Position numbers and translations under genes: made by a program. The notes under the pieces were generated by a model. It made no database searches, had not been told where the DNA came from, and saw nothing but the letters and a program-made list of their open reading frames with translations. Positions 44,348 through 52,600 of a DNA stretch of 64,000 nucleotides are shown here, piece after piece. Every line of letters begins with the position of its first letter. The stretch's first letter is position 1. Source of the stretch: Nocardia concava NBRC 100430 (GTDB lineage Bacteria > Actinomycetota > Actinomycetes > Mycobacteriales > Mycobacteriaceae); contig NZ_BAFX01000075.1 in NCBI RefSeq assembly GCF_000308815.1, positions 186,001 through 250,000 on the forward strand. Reading direction: 5' to 3'.

Positions 44348-47296
44348 CTAGGCGGGCCGCTTGCCCGGCATCCAGCCCTTGGCCATCAGCTCGACGACGG
44401 TCGGAAACTTGTGTGCGCGCGCTTTTATCTCGATGCCGTAATCCGCGTTCCCGGCGACGATCGCGACCATCAACCCACCCGCGGCCACGATGAACAGCAT
44501 GTGGGCGGCCAGGCCGGCGAAGAAGCCGACAATGGTCGTCACCACGCCCAGCAGGAAGACCACGGCGGCACGTCTCTCCCGCTTTGCCTCCGGCAGGTGC
44601 TCGTGCCAGCACGTCGCACACCGCGGTACCTCGACCGTGCACTGCTCCGTGCCGCCCCGGTAGGCCCGCAGGTCTCGATGCAGGTCGAGTGCGAGGTGGG
44701 CTCCGGGGTACTTGGGTTCCTTCCCACAGAACCAGCAGGTGGCCTCCAGCCGGGCGGTCTCTTTGCGCCGCTCGCGGATTCGGTTCAGGTTCGCGCTCTG
44801 GTCGGCCACATATTTCCTCGCCTCGCCGCCGAGGGGCAGGGGCCGGATCCTCGCCAGCAACGGCTCGACGGTGTCCAGATCGTCGGTGACATTGAAATAG
44901 TCCACCAGGCAGTAGGTGACCCGGGTGGCGACCATGTCCTGCCACTCCACGATTAGCTCGTGGTCGGGTCCCAGGTGGGCGCGCATGCGGGCGAGCAGGA
45001 ACTGGGCACGATCCAGCAGAACTCCCGCCGCGTTCGCACCTCCGCGTTTATCGGCCGCGGTTATGGTCCGTGCGTGTGCGACCAGTTCCGAGAGTTTGTT
45101 GCGCGCGGTGTGCTCCCACCCTTCGGCGAGCCGCCGCCGGCTCGAGTCCGACGCGGGCAGGGCGATCCGCTCGAGCAGGGCGATGCTCGCCGTCCAATCC
45201 TCGGTCTCGTTCACGTATCTGATGTCGAGATTGACCGCCGCCCAGACGAGTTCGTCGTAGGCGCCCAGCCCCTCGAGGTCGGACGGCTCACGGATCCGGT
45301 CCATCGCCAGCACCGGTACCCGGGCGCGATCGAGCATGCGATGTGCCGCCGGTAGCGCCTCGCGGCCTTCGACATCGGCGACATCGGCGACGACAGCTCG
45401 AACGTGGGCGGCGAGGAGACCGACCGTCGACCGTCGCACGTCGTTGACCGTCTCCGCGGCGAAGGAACTCGGCGATCGGGACACTTGCTCACCGAATCGC
45501 GTGAGCACGTCGATGTGCAGGGTCACGGTCCTGGCGTCGGAGTCCTTGGCGGCCTGCACGATCAGCGCGGCATGGAAACGCAGGAGCCCGGCCGGCAGCG
45601 CGCGCCGCAACTCGGCCGGTGCCGAGTCGCCGAGTCTGCGATCGTCGATGCGGGCGGCCCGGGCTCGCAATCGATCCCACAGTGCCGCGCCGCTCAGCGC
45701 GACATCCCAGGCGGTGAGCGCGTCGAGCCAGGTTTCGGGCGCACGCCCCCGCGGCGACTCCAGACCCTGGATGTGACGCAGGACGGCCAGATTGTGTGCC
45801 GCGATACCGTTCTCGGCCAGTTGGCCCAGCCAGATCTGTTCCGCACCCGCGACATCGCCTGCCGCGAGCGCGTCGAGCGCAGGGTCGGCGCCCTCGGCCG
45901 GCCAAATCCAGAACAGCTCGTGCACCAGACGATTCACCGGGTCACGCAGGTGGTTGAGGGCGGCCCGGACGTCGCCCGGCTCGGGGGAGGCGGATACCGG
46001 CAACACGCCCCGGCTCGGCAGCGGCGCGCCGAGCCGCTCGCACGCCTCCAGTTCGGTTACCCGCGCACGAAATTGGCGCGAGTCCGCATCGGCGCGCAGT
46101 CCAGCCAGCCGGAATGGGTTGCGCAAGTATGGGGAGTCGTCGAGAACGGCATCCAGGGCCGCCGTCACTCCGGTGGACGCGGCGGTCACCGGCGTCGCGG
46201 GCGGCGGCGCGAGTGAAACAGATTCGGGCAGGATGGTTCTCGGCACATCGGGCCGCGGCTCGGCGGCCCCGCGGAGAATGTCCAGGTTCTCCTGAGCCCG
46301 CTGGTCGCCGAGGGCGATGGCGCGCTCGAACCATTCGGCGGCCGCAACCTCGTTCGGCGCGACGGGGCCCCGATCGAGCATGACGCCCAGGTTGTTCATC
46401 GCACCGGTCTGCCCACCGGCAGCGGCCTTCTCGTACCGCAGTATCGCATCGCCGAGTTTCCCCTCGGCCACATCGAGTAGCGCGACCTCGAAGGCGGCCA
46501 GGGCACAACCCTGGTCCGCGTCCTTCTCGTACCAGTGCCGAGCCCGCTCGTTGTCGGGCGGCTCCATCCGATACCGGTAGTGACGCCCGAGGTTGTGCAT
46601 GGCATCCGAGTTACCGATTTCGGCGGCCTTCTCATACCACGAGATCGCCGCGGCGTAGTCGCGTGGTTCCAGCTTCTCCGAATACAGCTCTCCCAGACGG
46701 AAACATGCTTCGGCATCACCCGCTGCGGCCGCCTTCTCGAACCATCGGCGAGCCGTGGGATAGTCGGGAGGGTCGGCCCTGTAGTAGTAATAGTGCCCCA
46801 GGTTGAACACGGCAGCCGTCTGGCCGTGCTCGGCAGCCTGCTCGTACCATCTGTTGCCCGCATCGACGTCGCGCGGTTCCAGCTTCTCGGAGAGCAGAAA
46901 TCCGAGCTGGAACATCGCTGCGGATTCGCCTGCCGCGGCGGCCTTCTCGAACCACCGTCGGGCCGCGGGATAGTCCGGCGGATCCGCCTGCACAAGCAGT
47001 ACCCCGAGGTCGTACATGGCCCGGGGATCCCCTCCGCCGGCCGCCCGCTCGAACCCCTCACGCGTCGTCACCGCAGCGTCGTCCTCCCCAAGGTCGTTCC
47101 GCCACAGAGCCTCTCGCACCCGGTCAGCAACCGACGACCTTTCAACGCGAGATGGTACCGACTGTCCGCTTGGTCGTCGCCCATTTTTCGAACCGACGCC
47201 TCGACCGTCCGGTCGGCAACCAGGTCGCACTGGGCCGCGGGCGGCCGGTTCTGAACCGATTATGTTGGGGCACAGTCGATTGCGGAAATCAGCCAA
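44348..47296 (-). CDS. Sel1-repeat/J-like membrane protein with zinc-ribbon motif
   Basis: A 982-residue protein. About seven Sel1 repeats (units such as DYPAARRWFEKAAAAG and SWYEKAAEIG) fill residues 85-350; repeats 1 and 3 are nearly identical. A region near residue 390 contains YLRNPFRLAGLRADADSRQF and LRDPVNRLVHELFWIWP, which loosely recalls DnaJ-like proteins but has no HPD. A helical stretch follows, then CxxC-x-CxxC-like CWFCGKEP and CATCWHEH near residues 840-880, and two C-terminal membrane segments (VFLLGVVTTIVGFFAG, AAHMLFIVAAGGLMVAIVAG). The TTG start at 47296 is weak; GTG 47119 would skip about 59 low-complexity residues. It is the first gene of the Hsp70 operon. Confidence 0.75.
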   Translation of the reverse strand: MADFRNRLCPNIIGSEPAARGPVRPGCRPDGRGVGSKNGRRPSGQSVPSRVERSSVADRVREALWRNDLGEDDAAVTTREGFERAAGGGDPRAMYDLGVLLVQADPPDYPAARRWFEKAAAAGESAAMFQLGFLLSEKLEPRDVDAGNRWYEQAAEHGQTAAVFNLGHYYYYRADPPDYPTARRWFEKAAAAGDAEACFRLGELYSEKLEPRDYAAAISWYEKAAEIGNSDAMHNLGRHYRYRMEPPDNERARHWYEKDADQGCALAAFEVALLDVAEGKLGDAILRYEKAAAGGQTGAMNNLGVMLDRGPVAPNEVAAAEWFERAIALGDQRAQENLDILRGAAEPRPDVPRTILPESVSLAPPPATPVTAASTGVTAALDAVLDDSPYLRNPFRLAGLRADADSRQFRARVTELEACERLGAPLPSRGVLPVSASPEPGDVRAALNHLRDPVNRLVHELFWIWPAEGADPALDALAAGDVAGAEQIWLGQLAENGIAAHNLAVLRHIQGLESPRGRAPETWLDALTAWDVALSGAALWDRLRARAARIDDRRLGDSAPAELRRALPAGLLRFHAALIVQAAKDSDARTVTLHIDVLTRFGEQVSRSPSSFAAETVNDVRRSTVGLLAAHVRAVVADVADVEGREALPAAHRMLDRARVPVLAMDRIREPSDLEGLGAYDELVWAAVNLDIRYVNETEDWTASIALLERIALPASDSSRRRLAEGWEHTARNKLSELVAHARTITAADKRGGANAAGVLLDRAQFLLARMRAHLGPDHELIVEWQDMVATRVTYCLVDYFNVTDDLDTVEPLLARIRPLPLGGEARKYVADQSANLNRIRERRKETARLEATCWFCGKEPKYPGAHLALDLHRDLRAYRGGTEQCTVEVPRCATCWHEHLPEAKRERRAAVVFLLGVVTTIVGFFAGLAAHMLFIVAAGGLMVAIVAGNADYGIEIKARAHKFPTVVELMAKGWMPGKRPA

Positions 47297-47446
47297 CTTC
47301 GGACACGTGACCAGAATTTAACGACATTTCGGTCATGGATCCTAGGGATTCGGCGTAGCGTCCCTTGAACATTCACCGAGGTTCCCCGTTTTGAAAGTCT
47401 CGGTAGGAGAGCAGACAGTACCGCCGATCCCTGGTCGGTCGGTGCC

Positions 47447-48796
47447 ATGAACATGATGGCGGACAATGTGATCGACGATTCGACATCGGCCCCAACAGCA
47501 CCCGAAACCCACCCCGCCCGGGCCGCGCGGCTGGCGCTGAACGGTGGTGATCCGGTACGGCGTACGCCCTGGCCGACCTATGACCGCGGCGCGGTCTGCG
47601 TGCACCCCGAGGACGAGGATGCGGCCCTGCGCGCGATTCGCAGCCACCTCTATTTCCGATACGACCATCGCCCGCCGCACGAGACCGAGTGCGCGCGCTT
47701 CGAGGCGGAACTGTGCGAGTACTTCGGGACCGCGCACGCGCTGGCCACCTCGAGCGGGACCACCGCGCTGGCGTTGGCGATCATGGCCTCCGGAATCGAA
47801 CCGGGAGCCCTGATCGCTTGTCCCGGTTTCACTTTCGCGGCCACTCCCAGCGCCATCCTGCTGGCCGGATGCACGCCGTTCCTGGTCGAGGCCGATGCGA
47901 ACCTGCACCTGGACGTGGAGGATCTGCGCCGCCGGTGGACGCCGCGCATCCGGGCGATCGTGGTGGTGCACATGCGCGGCTTCGCCGGAGACATGGACGC
48001 GCTGCTGCGTTTCGCGGAGGAGCAGGGTGTACCGGTGTTCGAGGATGCCGTGCCCGCGCTCGGCGCGGAGCTCAACGGCCGCAAACTCGGCACCTTCGGG
48101 CTGGCGGGCGCCTTCAGTACCCAGTCGGACAAGTCGCTCAACAGTGGCGAGGGCGGGTTCCTCGTCACCGACGACAGCACCCTGTTCGCCAGGGCCACAG
48201 TGCTTTCCGGCGCCTACGAGGGCAGGCTGCGACGGCATTTCCCGGATGGGCGGACACCGCTGGCCACCGATCTGGAACTGCCGCTGTACAGCTTCCGGAT
48301 GGACGAGATCCGCGCGGCGCTGTTGCGCTCCGAGCTGGAACGGCTGCCCCTGCGACTGGCCGCCTTCCGGACGAATTACGACTATGTCGCCGCGCAACTG
48401 GCCGACCTGGACGACATTCGAATCCGGCAACCGGTCGCGGCGGGCGCGTATCTCGGCGAGGCCTTCATTTTCCAGGTCGCCGAAGGACGCGCAGAGTGGT
48501 TCGCGCGAGCGCTGTGCCGGGAAGGCGTCGAGGCGCGCAACCTCGGCTCGGACTCCGACCACAATATTCGCGCCTTCTGGAATTGGCGATTCCTGTTCCG
48601 CGGCAAGGAAACCGCGGAGGTACAGGCGTCTCTGCCGGCCACCACCGAGTACCTGCGGCGGGCCGTGGACATTCCACTGTCCTCGACGCTGTCGCGGGCG
48701 GATTGCGACGATCTGGTCGCGGCGGTGCGCAAGGTCGCGGCGGCGCTGACCCTGGCGGAGCTCGACGCGGACACCTCGTGGGCCGGGCGCCCATGA
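47447..48796 (+). CDS. DegT/DnrJ/EryC1/StrS PLP-dependent aminotransferase
   Basis: A 449-residue fold-type I enzyme. Typical blocks are HALATSSGTTALALAIMASG, CPGFTFAATPSAILLAGCTP, VVHMRGFAGDM, EDAVPALGAE, and the Schiff-base Lys229 in STQSDKSLNSGEGGF. The family aminates 4- or 3-keto sugars, but also makes AHBA-type compounds. It has an N-terminal Pro/Ala/Thr-rich extension of about 25 residues. It opens a seven-gene series in which genes overlap or nearly touch; the next ATG overlaps its stop. No NDP-sugar dehydratase is nearby, so a sugar substrate is unproven. Confidence 0.9.
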   Translation: MNMMADNVIDDSTSAPTAPETHPARAARLALNGGDPVRRTPWPTYDRGAVCVHPEDEDAALRAIRSHLYFRYDHRPPHETECARFEAELCEYFGTAHALATSSGTTALALAIMASGIEPGALIACPGFTFAATPSAILLAGCTPFLVEADANLHLDVEDLRRRWTPRIRAIVVVHMRGFAGDMDALLRFAEEQGVPVFEDAVPALGAELNGRKLGTFGLAGAFSTQSDKSLNSGEGGFLVTDDSTLFARATVLSGAYEGRLRRHFPDGRTPLATDLELPLYSFRMDEIRAALLRSELERLPLRLAAFRTNYDYVAAQLADLDDIRIRQPVAAGAYLGEAFIFQVAEGRAEWFARALCREGVEARNLGSDSDHNIRAFWNWRFLFRGKETAEVQASLPATTEYLRRAVDIPLSSTLSRADCDDLVAAVRKVAAALTLAELDADTSWAGRP

Positions 48797-49959
48797 CGGC
48801 CACACCCGAGACCGGAACGCTGCCGCGGCTCGCGCTCATCGGGGTGTTCGGCGGCTTGTTCTGCGGTTATCTCGGCTTGTCCGCGGCCATTCCGGTGCTG
48901 CCCGATCACGTTCGCGACCGTTTCGGTGCGGGCGATCTGAGCGTCGGGTTGGTGGTGACGGCCACCGCCCTGACCGCGCTGCTGACCCGGCCGGTGTTCG
49001 GCGGACTGGCCGACCGCCACGGGTATCGGCAGGTCATGCGGCTCGGCGCGCTGGCCATCGCGGCCGGTGGGCTGCTGTATTTCGTCCCGCTCGGCCTGGC
49101 CGGGCTGATTGTGGTGCGGCTGCTGGTCGGAGTCGGCGAGGCGGCGCTGTTCGTGGCGGGTGCGGCCTGGGTCGTCACGCTCGCGCCGCACAATCGGCGC
49201 GGGCAGCTCATCGGGCTCTACGGCGTCGCCATGTGGGGCGGTATCTCGGCGGGGACCGCGCTGGGTGCGGCGTTGCGGCACTTCGGGATCGGGGCGGTGT
49301 GGGCGCTGTGCGCGGTCGCGCCGCTGGCCGGGCTCGCGCTGATCACCGCCGCCGGTCCGGAGCCGCAGACCGCCCGGCCGAGCGGGGGGCGCGGGCTGAT
49401 GCTCAAACCCGCGGCCCTGCCCGGACTGGCCCTGGCTCTCGCCGCGGCGGGCTATGTGGGGTTGGCCGCCTTCATCATCCGCGATCTTCAGGTACGCGGA
49501 ATCGGTTCCGGCGCAGTCGTTCTGGCGGTCTTCAGCGCGGTGTACGCCGGTACGCGACTGGTCATCGGGAAGCTGCCCGATCAACTCGGACCGCGGCGGG
49601 TGGGCACCTGGTCCGGCCTCGGTGAGGCCGCGGGGCTGCTGATCATCGCGTGGTCGCCGAATCTGGCGGTGGCGGTGCTGGGCGTCATCGTCATGGGGCT
49701 CGGGTTCTCACTGCTGCATCCGTCGCTGGCCCTGCTGGTCATGAACAATGCCCCGAGTTCGAAACAGGGTGCGGCACTGGGTGCTTACACCTCGTTCTGG
49801 GATCTGGGGCTGTTCGTGTGGGGTCCGGCGACCGGTGCCATCGCGAGCGGGCTCGGCTATTCCGCCGTGTTTCTGGTCGGCGCGGGCTGCGCGCTGGTCG
49901 CCGCGGTCATGGCCTACACGATTCCGCAATCCGTGCACAGCGAAGGAGGCGGCGAATGA
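48793..49959 (+). CDS. MFS transporter in the capsid-linked operon
   Basis: A 388-residue transporter with 11-12 hydrophobic segments. LLTRPVFGGLADRHGYRQVM is the MFS loop 2-3 motif, and RLLVGVGEAALFVAGAAWVV and SSKQGAALGAYTSFWDLGLF are family blocks. It is compact and resembles drug/siderophore exporters such as YcaD/MFS_1. ATG 48793 overlaps the aminotransferase stop (ATGA), and its stop overlaps the sulfotransferase start. It probably exports the pathway product. Confidence 0.88.
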   Translation: MTATPETGTLPRLALIGVFGGLFCGYLGLSAAIPVLPDHVRDRFGAGDLSVGLVVTATALTALLTRPVFGGLADRHGYRQVMRLGALAIAAGGLLYFVPLGLAGLIVVRLLVGVGEAALFVAGAAWVVTLAPHNRRGQLIGLYGVAMWGGISAGTALGAALRHFGIGAVWALCAVAPLAGLALITAAGPEPQTARPSGGRGLMLKPAALPGLALALAAAGYVGLAAFIIRDLQVRGIGSGAVVLAVFSAVYAGTRLVIGKLPDQLGPRRVGTWSGLGEAAGLLIIAWSPNLAVAVLGVIVMGLGFSLLHPSLALLVMNNAPSSKQGAALGAYTSFWDLGLFVWGPATGAIASGLGYSAVFLVGAGCALVAAVMAYTIPQSVHSEGGGE

Positions 49960-50891
49960 GCGACGCGCCACCGGTCAAGGTCCTGTCCGTTACCGGGTGG
50001 TGCCGCAACGGCAGCACCATTCTCGGCAATATCCTGAATGAGATCCCGGGCGTATTTCACGTCGGGGAACTGCATTTCCTGTGGAAGAACGCCGCCGGGC
50101 GGGGCGTGAACGAGCTGTGCGGCTGCGGGCACAAGCTCGTCGACTGCCCGTTCTGGTCCACCATCCTTCCGGTCGGCCGGGCCGATGATGTCACCCCGGA
50201 AGACCACGCGGACAAGGTGATTCGACGCCAACTCGGCTATGCCCGCACCCGGCACACCTGGCAGGTGCTGGGCCGCGGACTGCGCAATGAGCCCTTGCGT
50301 GCGCATGCGGACCTGCTGGGCGGGGTCTACCGCGCCATCGCCGAACGCAGCGAATCGCAGGTGATCGTCGATACCTCGAAGATGCCGGGGGAGGCGGCAC
50401 TGCTGTCCTATCTCGACGGGATCACGCCGTACTACCTGCATCTGGTGCGCGATCCGCGGGCCGTCGCCCAATCGTGGAGCAAGCCGAAGGAATACGTGTA
50501 CGCCATGTCGGCGGGCAAGAGCACCGGCTATTGGAGCGGGTTCAATCTCGCGTCGCACGCGATCGGCCGGAAATTCCCGCAGCGGTCGCTGTTCCTGCGA
50601 TACGAGGACTTCATCGCCGATCCGGCGGGGACGATCGACACGGTGCTGCGGCTGTGCGAGCTCGATCCGGCGGCCAATCCGATGACCGGACGCACGATCG
50701 AGCTGCACGCCAATCACACGGTCACCGGGAACCCGGACCGGTTCCACACCGGAGCTACCGTCATCCGCCCGACCGATGACGCCTGGCGTGACGCGCTGCC
50801 GAATTCGGCCCGGGCGACAGTGGCGGCGCTGTCCTGGCCGCTGGCGATCCGGTACGGGTATCCGATCTTGGATCGGCGCGGGAGAGGTTGA
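49956..50891 (+). CDS. Sulfotransferase family protein
   Basis: A 311-residue sulfotransferase that would transfer a sulfo group from PAPS. The 5'-phosphosulfate loop is VTGWCRNGSTILGNIL at residues 12-27, GVFHVGELHFLWKNA carries the conserved GE/H acceptor region, a zinc-like CxC (NELCGCGHKLVDCPF) follows, and the 3'-phosphate site is LHLVRDPRAVAQSW near residue 170. It overlaps the transporter stop by four bases. Sulfotransferases of this kind occur in secondary-metabolite clusters. The acceptor is unknown, probably an amine or hydroxyl of the pathway product. Confidence 0.88.
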   Translation: MSDAPPVKVLSVTGWCRNGSTILGNILNEIPGVFHVGELHFLWKNAAGRGVNELCGCGHKLVDCPFWSTILPVGRADDVTPEDHADKVIRRQLGYARTRHTWQVLGRGLRNEPLRAHADLLGGVYRAIAERSESQVIVDTSKMPGEAALLSYLDGITPYYLHLVRDPRAVAQSWSKPKEYVYAMSAGKSTGYWSGFNLASHAIGRKFPQRSLFLRYEDFIADPAGTIDTVLRLCELDPAANPMTGRTIELHANHTVTGNPDRFHTGATVIRPTDDAWRDALPNSARATVAALSWPLAIRYGYPILDRRGRG

Positions 50892-50897
50892 GCGACA

Positions 50898-51722
50898 GTG
50901 GATTTGGGACTGACCGATAAGGTGGCGCTGGTCGCGGGCGGATCGAGCGGCATCGGGTTGGCGATCGCCGAGGAGCTGGCCGCCGAGGGCGCCCACGTCG
51001 CCATCGGGGCCCGGGACCCCGGGCGGCTGGCCGCCGCCGAACGCACGATCAAGGCGGTGGCGCGTGGCCGGGTCCATGCCACCCGCGTGGACGTCACGGA
51101 CCCCGACGCGGCGGTCGGCTGGGTCGACGAGGTCGCCGCGCAGTTCGGTGGGCTGCACATCGTCGCCGTCAGCGGCGGCACACCACCCACCGGCAATGCG
51201 ACGGCGTTCGAGGCGTCCGAGTATCGCGACGCGATCGACACGGTGCTGATGCCCGCGGTCCGGCTGGCGCTGGCGGCCGTGCCGCACCTGCGCGAAGCAC
51301 GTTGGGGCCGAATACTTCTGGTGGCCTCGGAGACGGCGGCGGTCCCCATCGGCGGATTGGCGCTGTCCGGGGTGAGCCGGGCGGCGATCGTGCGATTCGC
51401 GCAGGCGCTCGCCGCGGATGTCGGGCGCGACGGGGTGACCGTCAATGTGCTCGCACCGAGCGCGACGCACACCCCGCTGCTGGAGCGGGTGCTGGCGCAG
51501 GGCTCCGCGGGCGGGCCGATCGAGGCCGAATTGGCCGCGGTCGGCGGTAAGACCGCCGTGGGCCGCATCGCCCAGCCCGCCGAAATCGCCGCCCTCGCAG
51601 CATTTCTGGCCAGCGAACGGGCCGGATACATCACCGGCACCGTCCAGTTGATCGACGGCGGCTCGAGCGTGCTCGGCGCGTCCTCATCGCATTACACCGT
51701 TTCCCAGGAGGGGACATGCTGA
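50898..51722 (+). CDS. SDR-family oxidoreductase with altered Tyr-Lys pair
   Basis: A 274-residue short-chain dehydrogenase-like protein. The cofactor motif VAGGSSGIGLAIAEEL, the LRE-type strands, and NVLAPSATHTPLL are typical. At the YxxxK position the sequence reads LSGVSRAAI: Ser and Arg replace Tyr and Lys, a pattern known from a subfamily of atypical SDRs. The C-terminus is extended past QLIDGGSSVL by about 16 residues. GTG 50898 starts six bases after the sulfotransferase stop, and the last codons overlap the capsid-like gene's ATG. Catalysis as a classical reductase is doubtful. Confidence 0.85.
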   Translation: MDLGLTDKVALVAGGSSGIGLAIAEELAAEGAHVAIGARDPGRLAAAERTIKAVARGRVHATRVDVTDPDAAVGWVDEVAAQFGGLHIVAVSGGTPPTGNATAFEASEYRDAIDTVLMPAVRLALAAVPHLREARWGRILLVASETAAVPIGGLALSGVSRAAIVRFAQALAADVGRDGVTVNVLAPSATHTPLLERVLAQGSAGGPIEAELAAVGGKTAVGRIAQPAEIAALAAFLASERAGYITGTVQLIDGGSSVLGASSSHYTVSQEGTC

Positions 51723-52591
51723 AGGCAGATTCGATCAAGAAGACCCTGGCCGAGGTTGTCGCGGACCGCAAGAGTGAGCTGTCGCCGGGCCGGATGTTCG
51801 TCGAGGCCTGCATCCGCGACGGATTGGATGCCGCCGTCGAATACGACGTGACGATCACGGACTCGCTGACCAGCTCGCGGCGCAAACCCCGCAATCCCGC
51901 CCGCAACATGCTCCGGACCATCGACCTGTCGCGGGATCCGCGCCGGTTCTATTGGCACGAAGCCGCACCCACGCCGGAGCACACCCCCATCGAGGGCGCG
52001 GACGTGCGGCGCGAGCTGGCCAGCACCTTCCACAAGTCGCCGATCCCGGAGCTGCTCACCACCACGGCGTGGGTGCAGGTCCCGCCGGAGCTGTGGGAGG
52101 ATCCCGACACCTTCGAGAACTTCCTCAACTACCGGCTGATCGTGCGGCTGTGCACCGCCGAGAACCACACCATCATCAGTGGTCCGGGCGGGCTGTTGAA
52201 CATGCCGGAGATCGAGCGGATGACCGAGGCGGGGCCGTTCGCGTCGACGATTCTGCGCGCCTGCAATGAGATCGAGCAGATGGGCGGCACCGCCGACGGC
52301 ATGATCATCAACCCGGTCGACTACTACCGCGCCATGGGCAGCGGGCGGCTGATGGAGGATCTGGAGCAGAACGGCGTGTTCATCGTCCGCACCCGGCTGG
52401 TCGAACCGGGTAGTGCCATCGTCGGCGACTTCGGCCACGGCGCACAGCTTTTCGATGCGGGGCGATCGGTGATCCGCTTCGCCGAACCGCCCGCCGGGAC
52501 CTTCACCGAGCCCGGGATCGCGTTGCAGGCGCAGATCTACGAGCGGGTCGTGGTCAATCTGCCGACGAACTTCTTCGTCGTCAGCATCTAG
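51716..52591 (+). CDS. HK97-fold capsid-like protein (encapsulin-type shell candidate)
   Basis: A 291-residue protein with the layout of HK97-type major capsid proteins: a helical N-arm (LSPGRMFVEACIRDGLDAA), an extended E-loop region (TSSRRKPRNPARNM, FHKSPIPELL), the P-domain/spine TTAWVQVPPELWEDPDTFENFLNYRLIVRL, and an A-domain, GGTADGMIINPVDYYR, ending in the C-terminal strands IYERVVVNLPTNFFVVSI. ATG 51716 has GGAGGGG upstream and overlaps the SDR stop. No portal, protease, terminase or tail genes flank it. An encapsulin-type compartment shell is the best reading. Confidence 0.75.
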   Translation: MLKADSIKKTLAEVVADRKSELSPGRMFVEACIRDGLDAAVEYDVTITDSLTSSRRKPRNPARNMLRTIDLSRDPRRFYWHEAAPTPEHTPIEGADVRRELASTFHKSPIPELLTTTAWVQVPPELWEDPDTFENFLNYRLIVRLCTAENHTIISGPGGLLNMPEIERMTEAGPFASTILRACNEIEQMGGTADGMIINPVDYYRAMGSGRLMEDLEQNGVFIVRTRLVEPGSAIVGDFGHGAQLFDAGRSVIRFAEPPAGTFTEPGIALQAQIYERVVVNLPTNFFVVSI

Positions 52592-52600
52592 GTCGCGGCC

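Noticed and set aside
47375..47404. Inverted repeat ACCGAG...CTCGGT upstream of the capsid-linked operon
   Set aside because: Arms are only six bases with an 18-base spacer, expected by chance in GC-rich DNA; not called as an operator.
51716..52591. Prophage remnant as an explanation for the capsid-like gene
   Set aside because: No terminase, portal, protease, head-tail or integrase gene lies within about 10 kb, and the gene overlaps metabolic genes on both sides with normal spacing.
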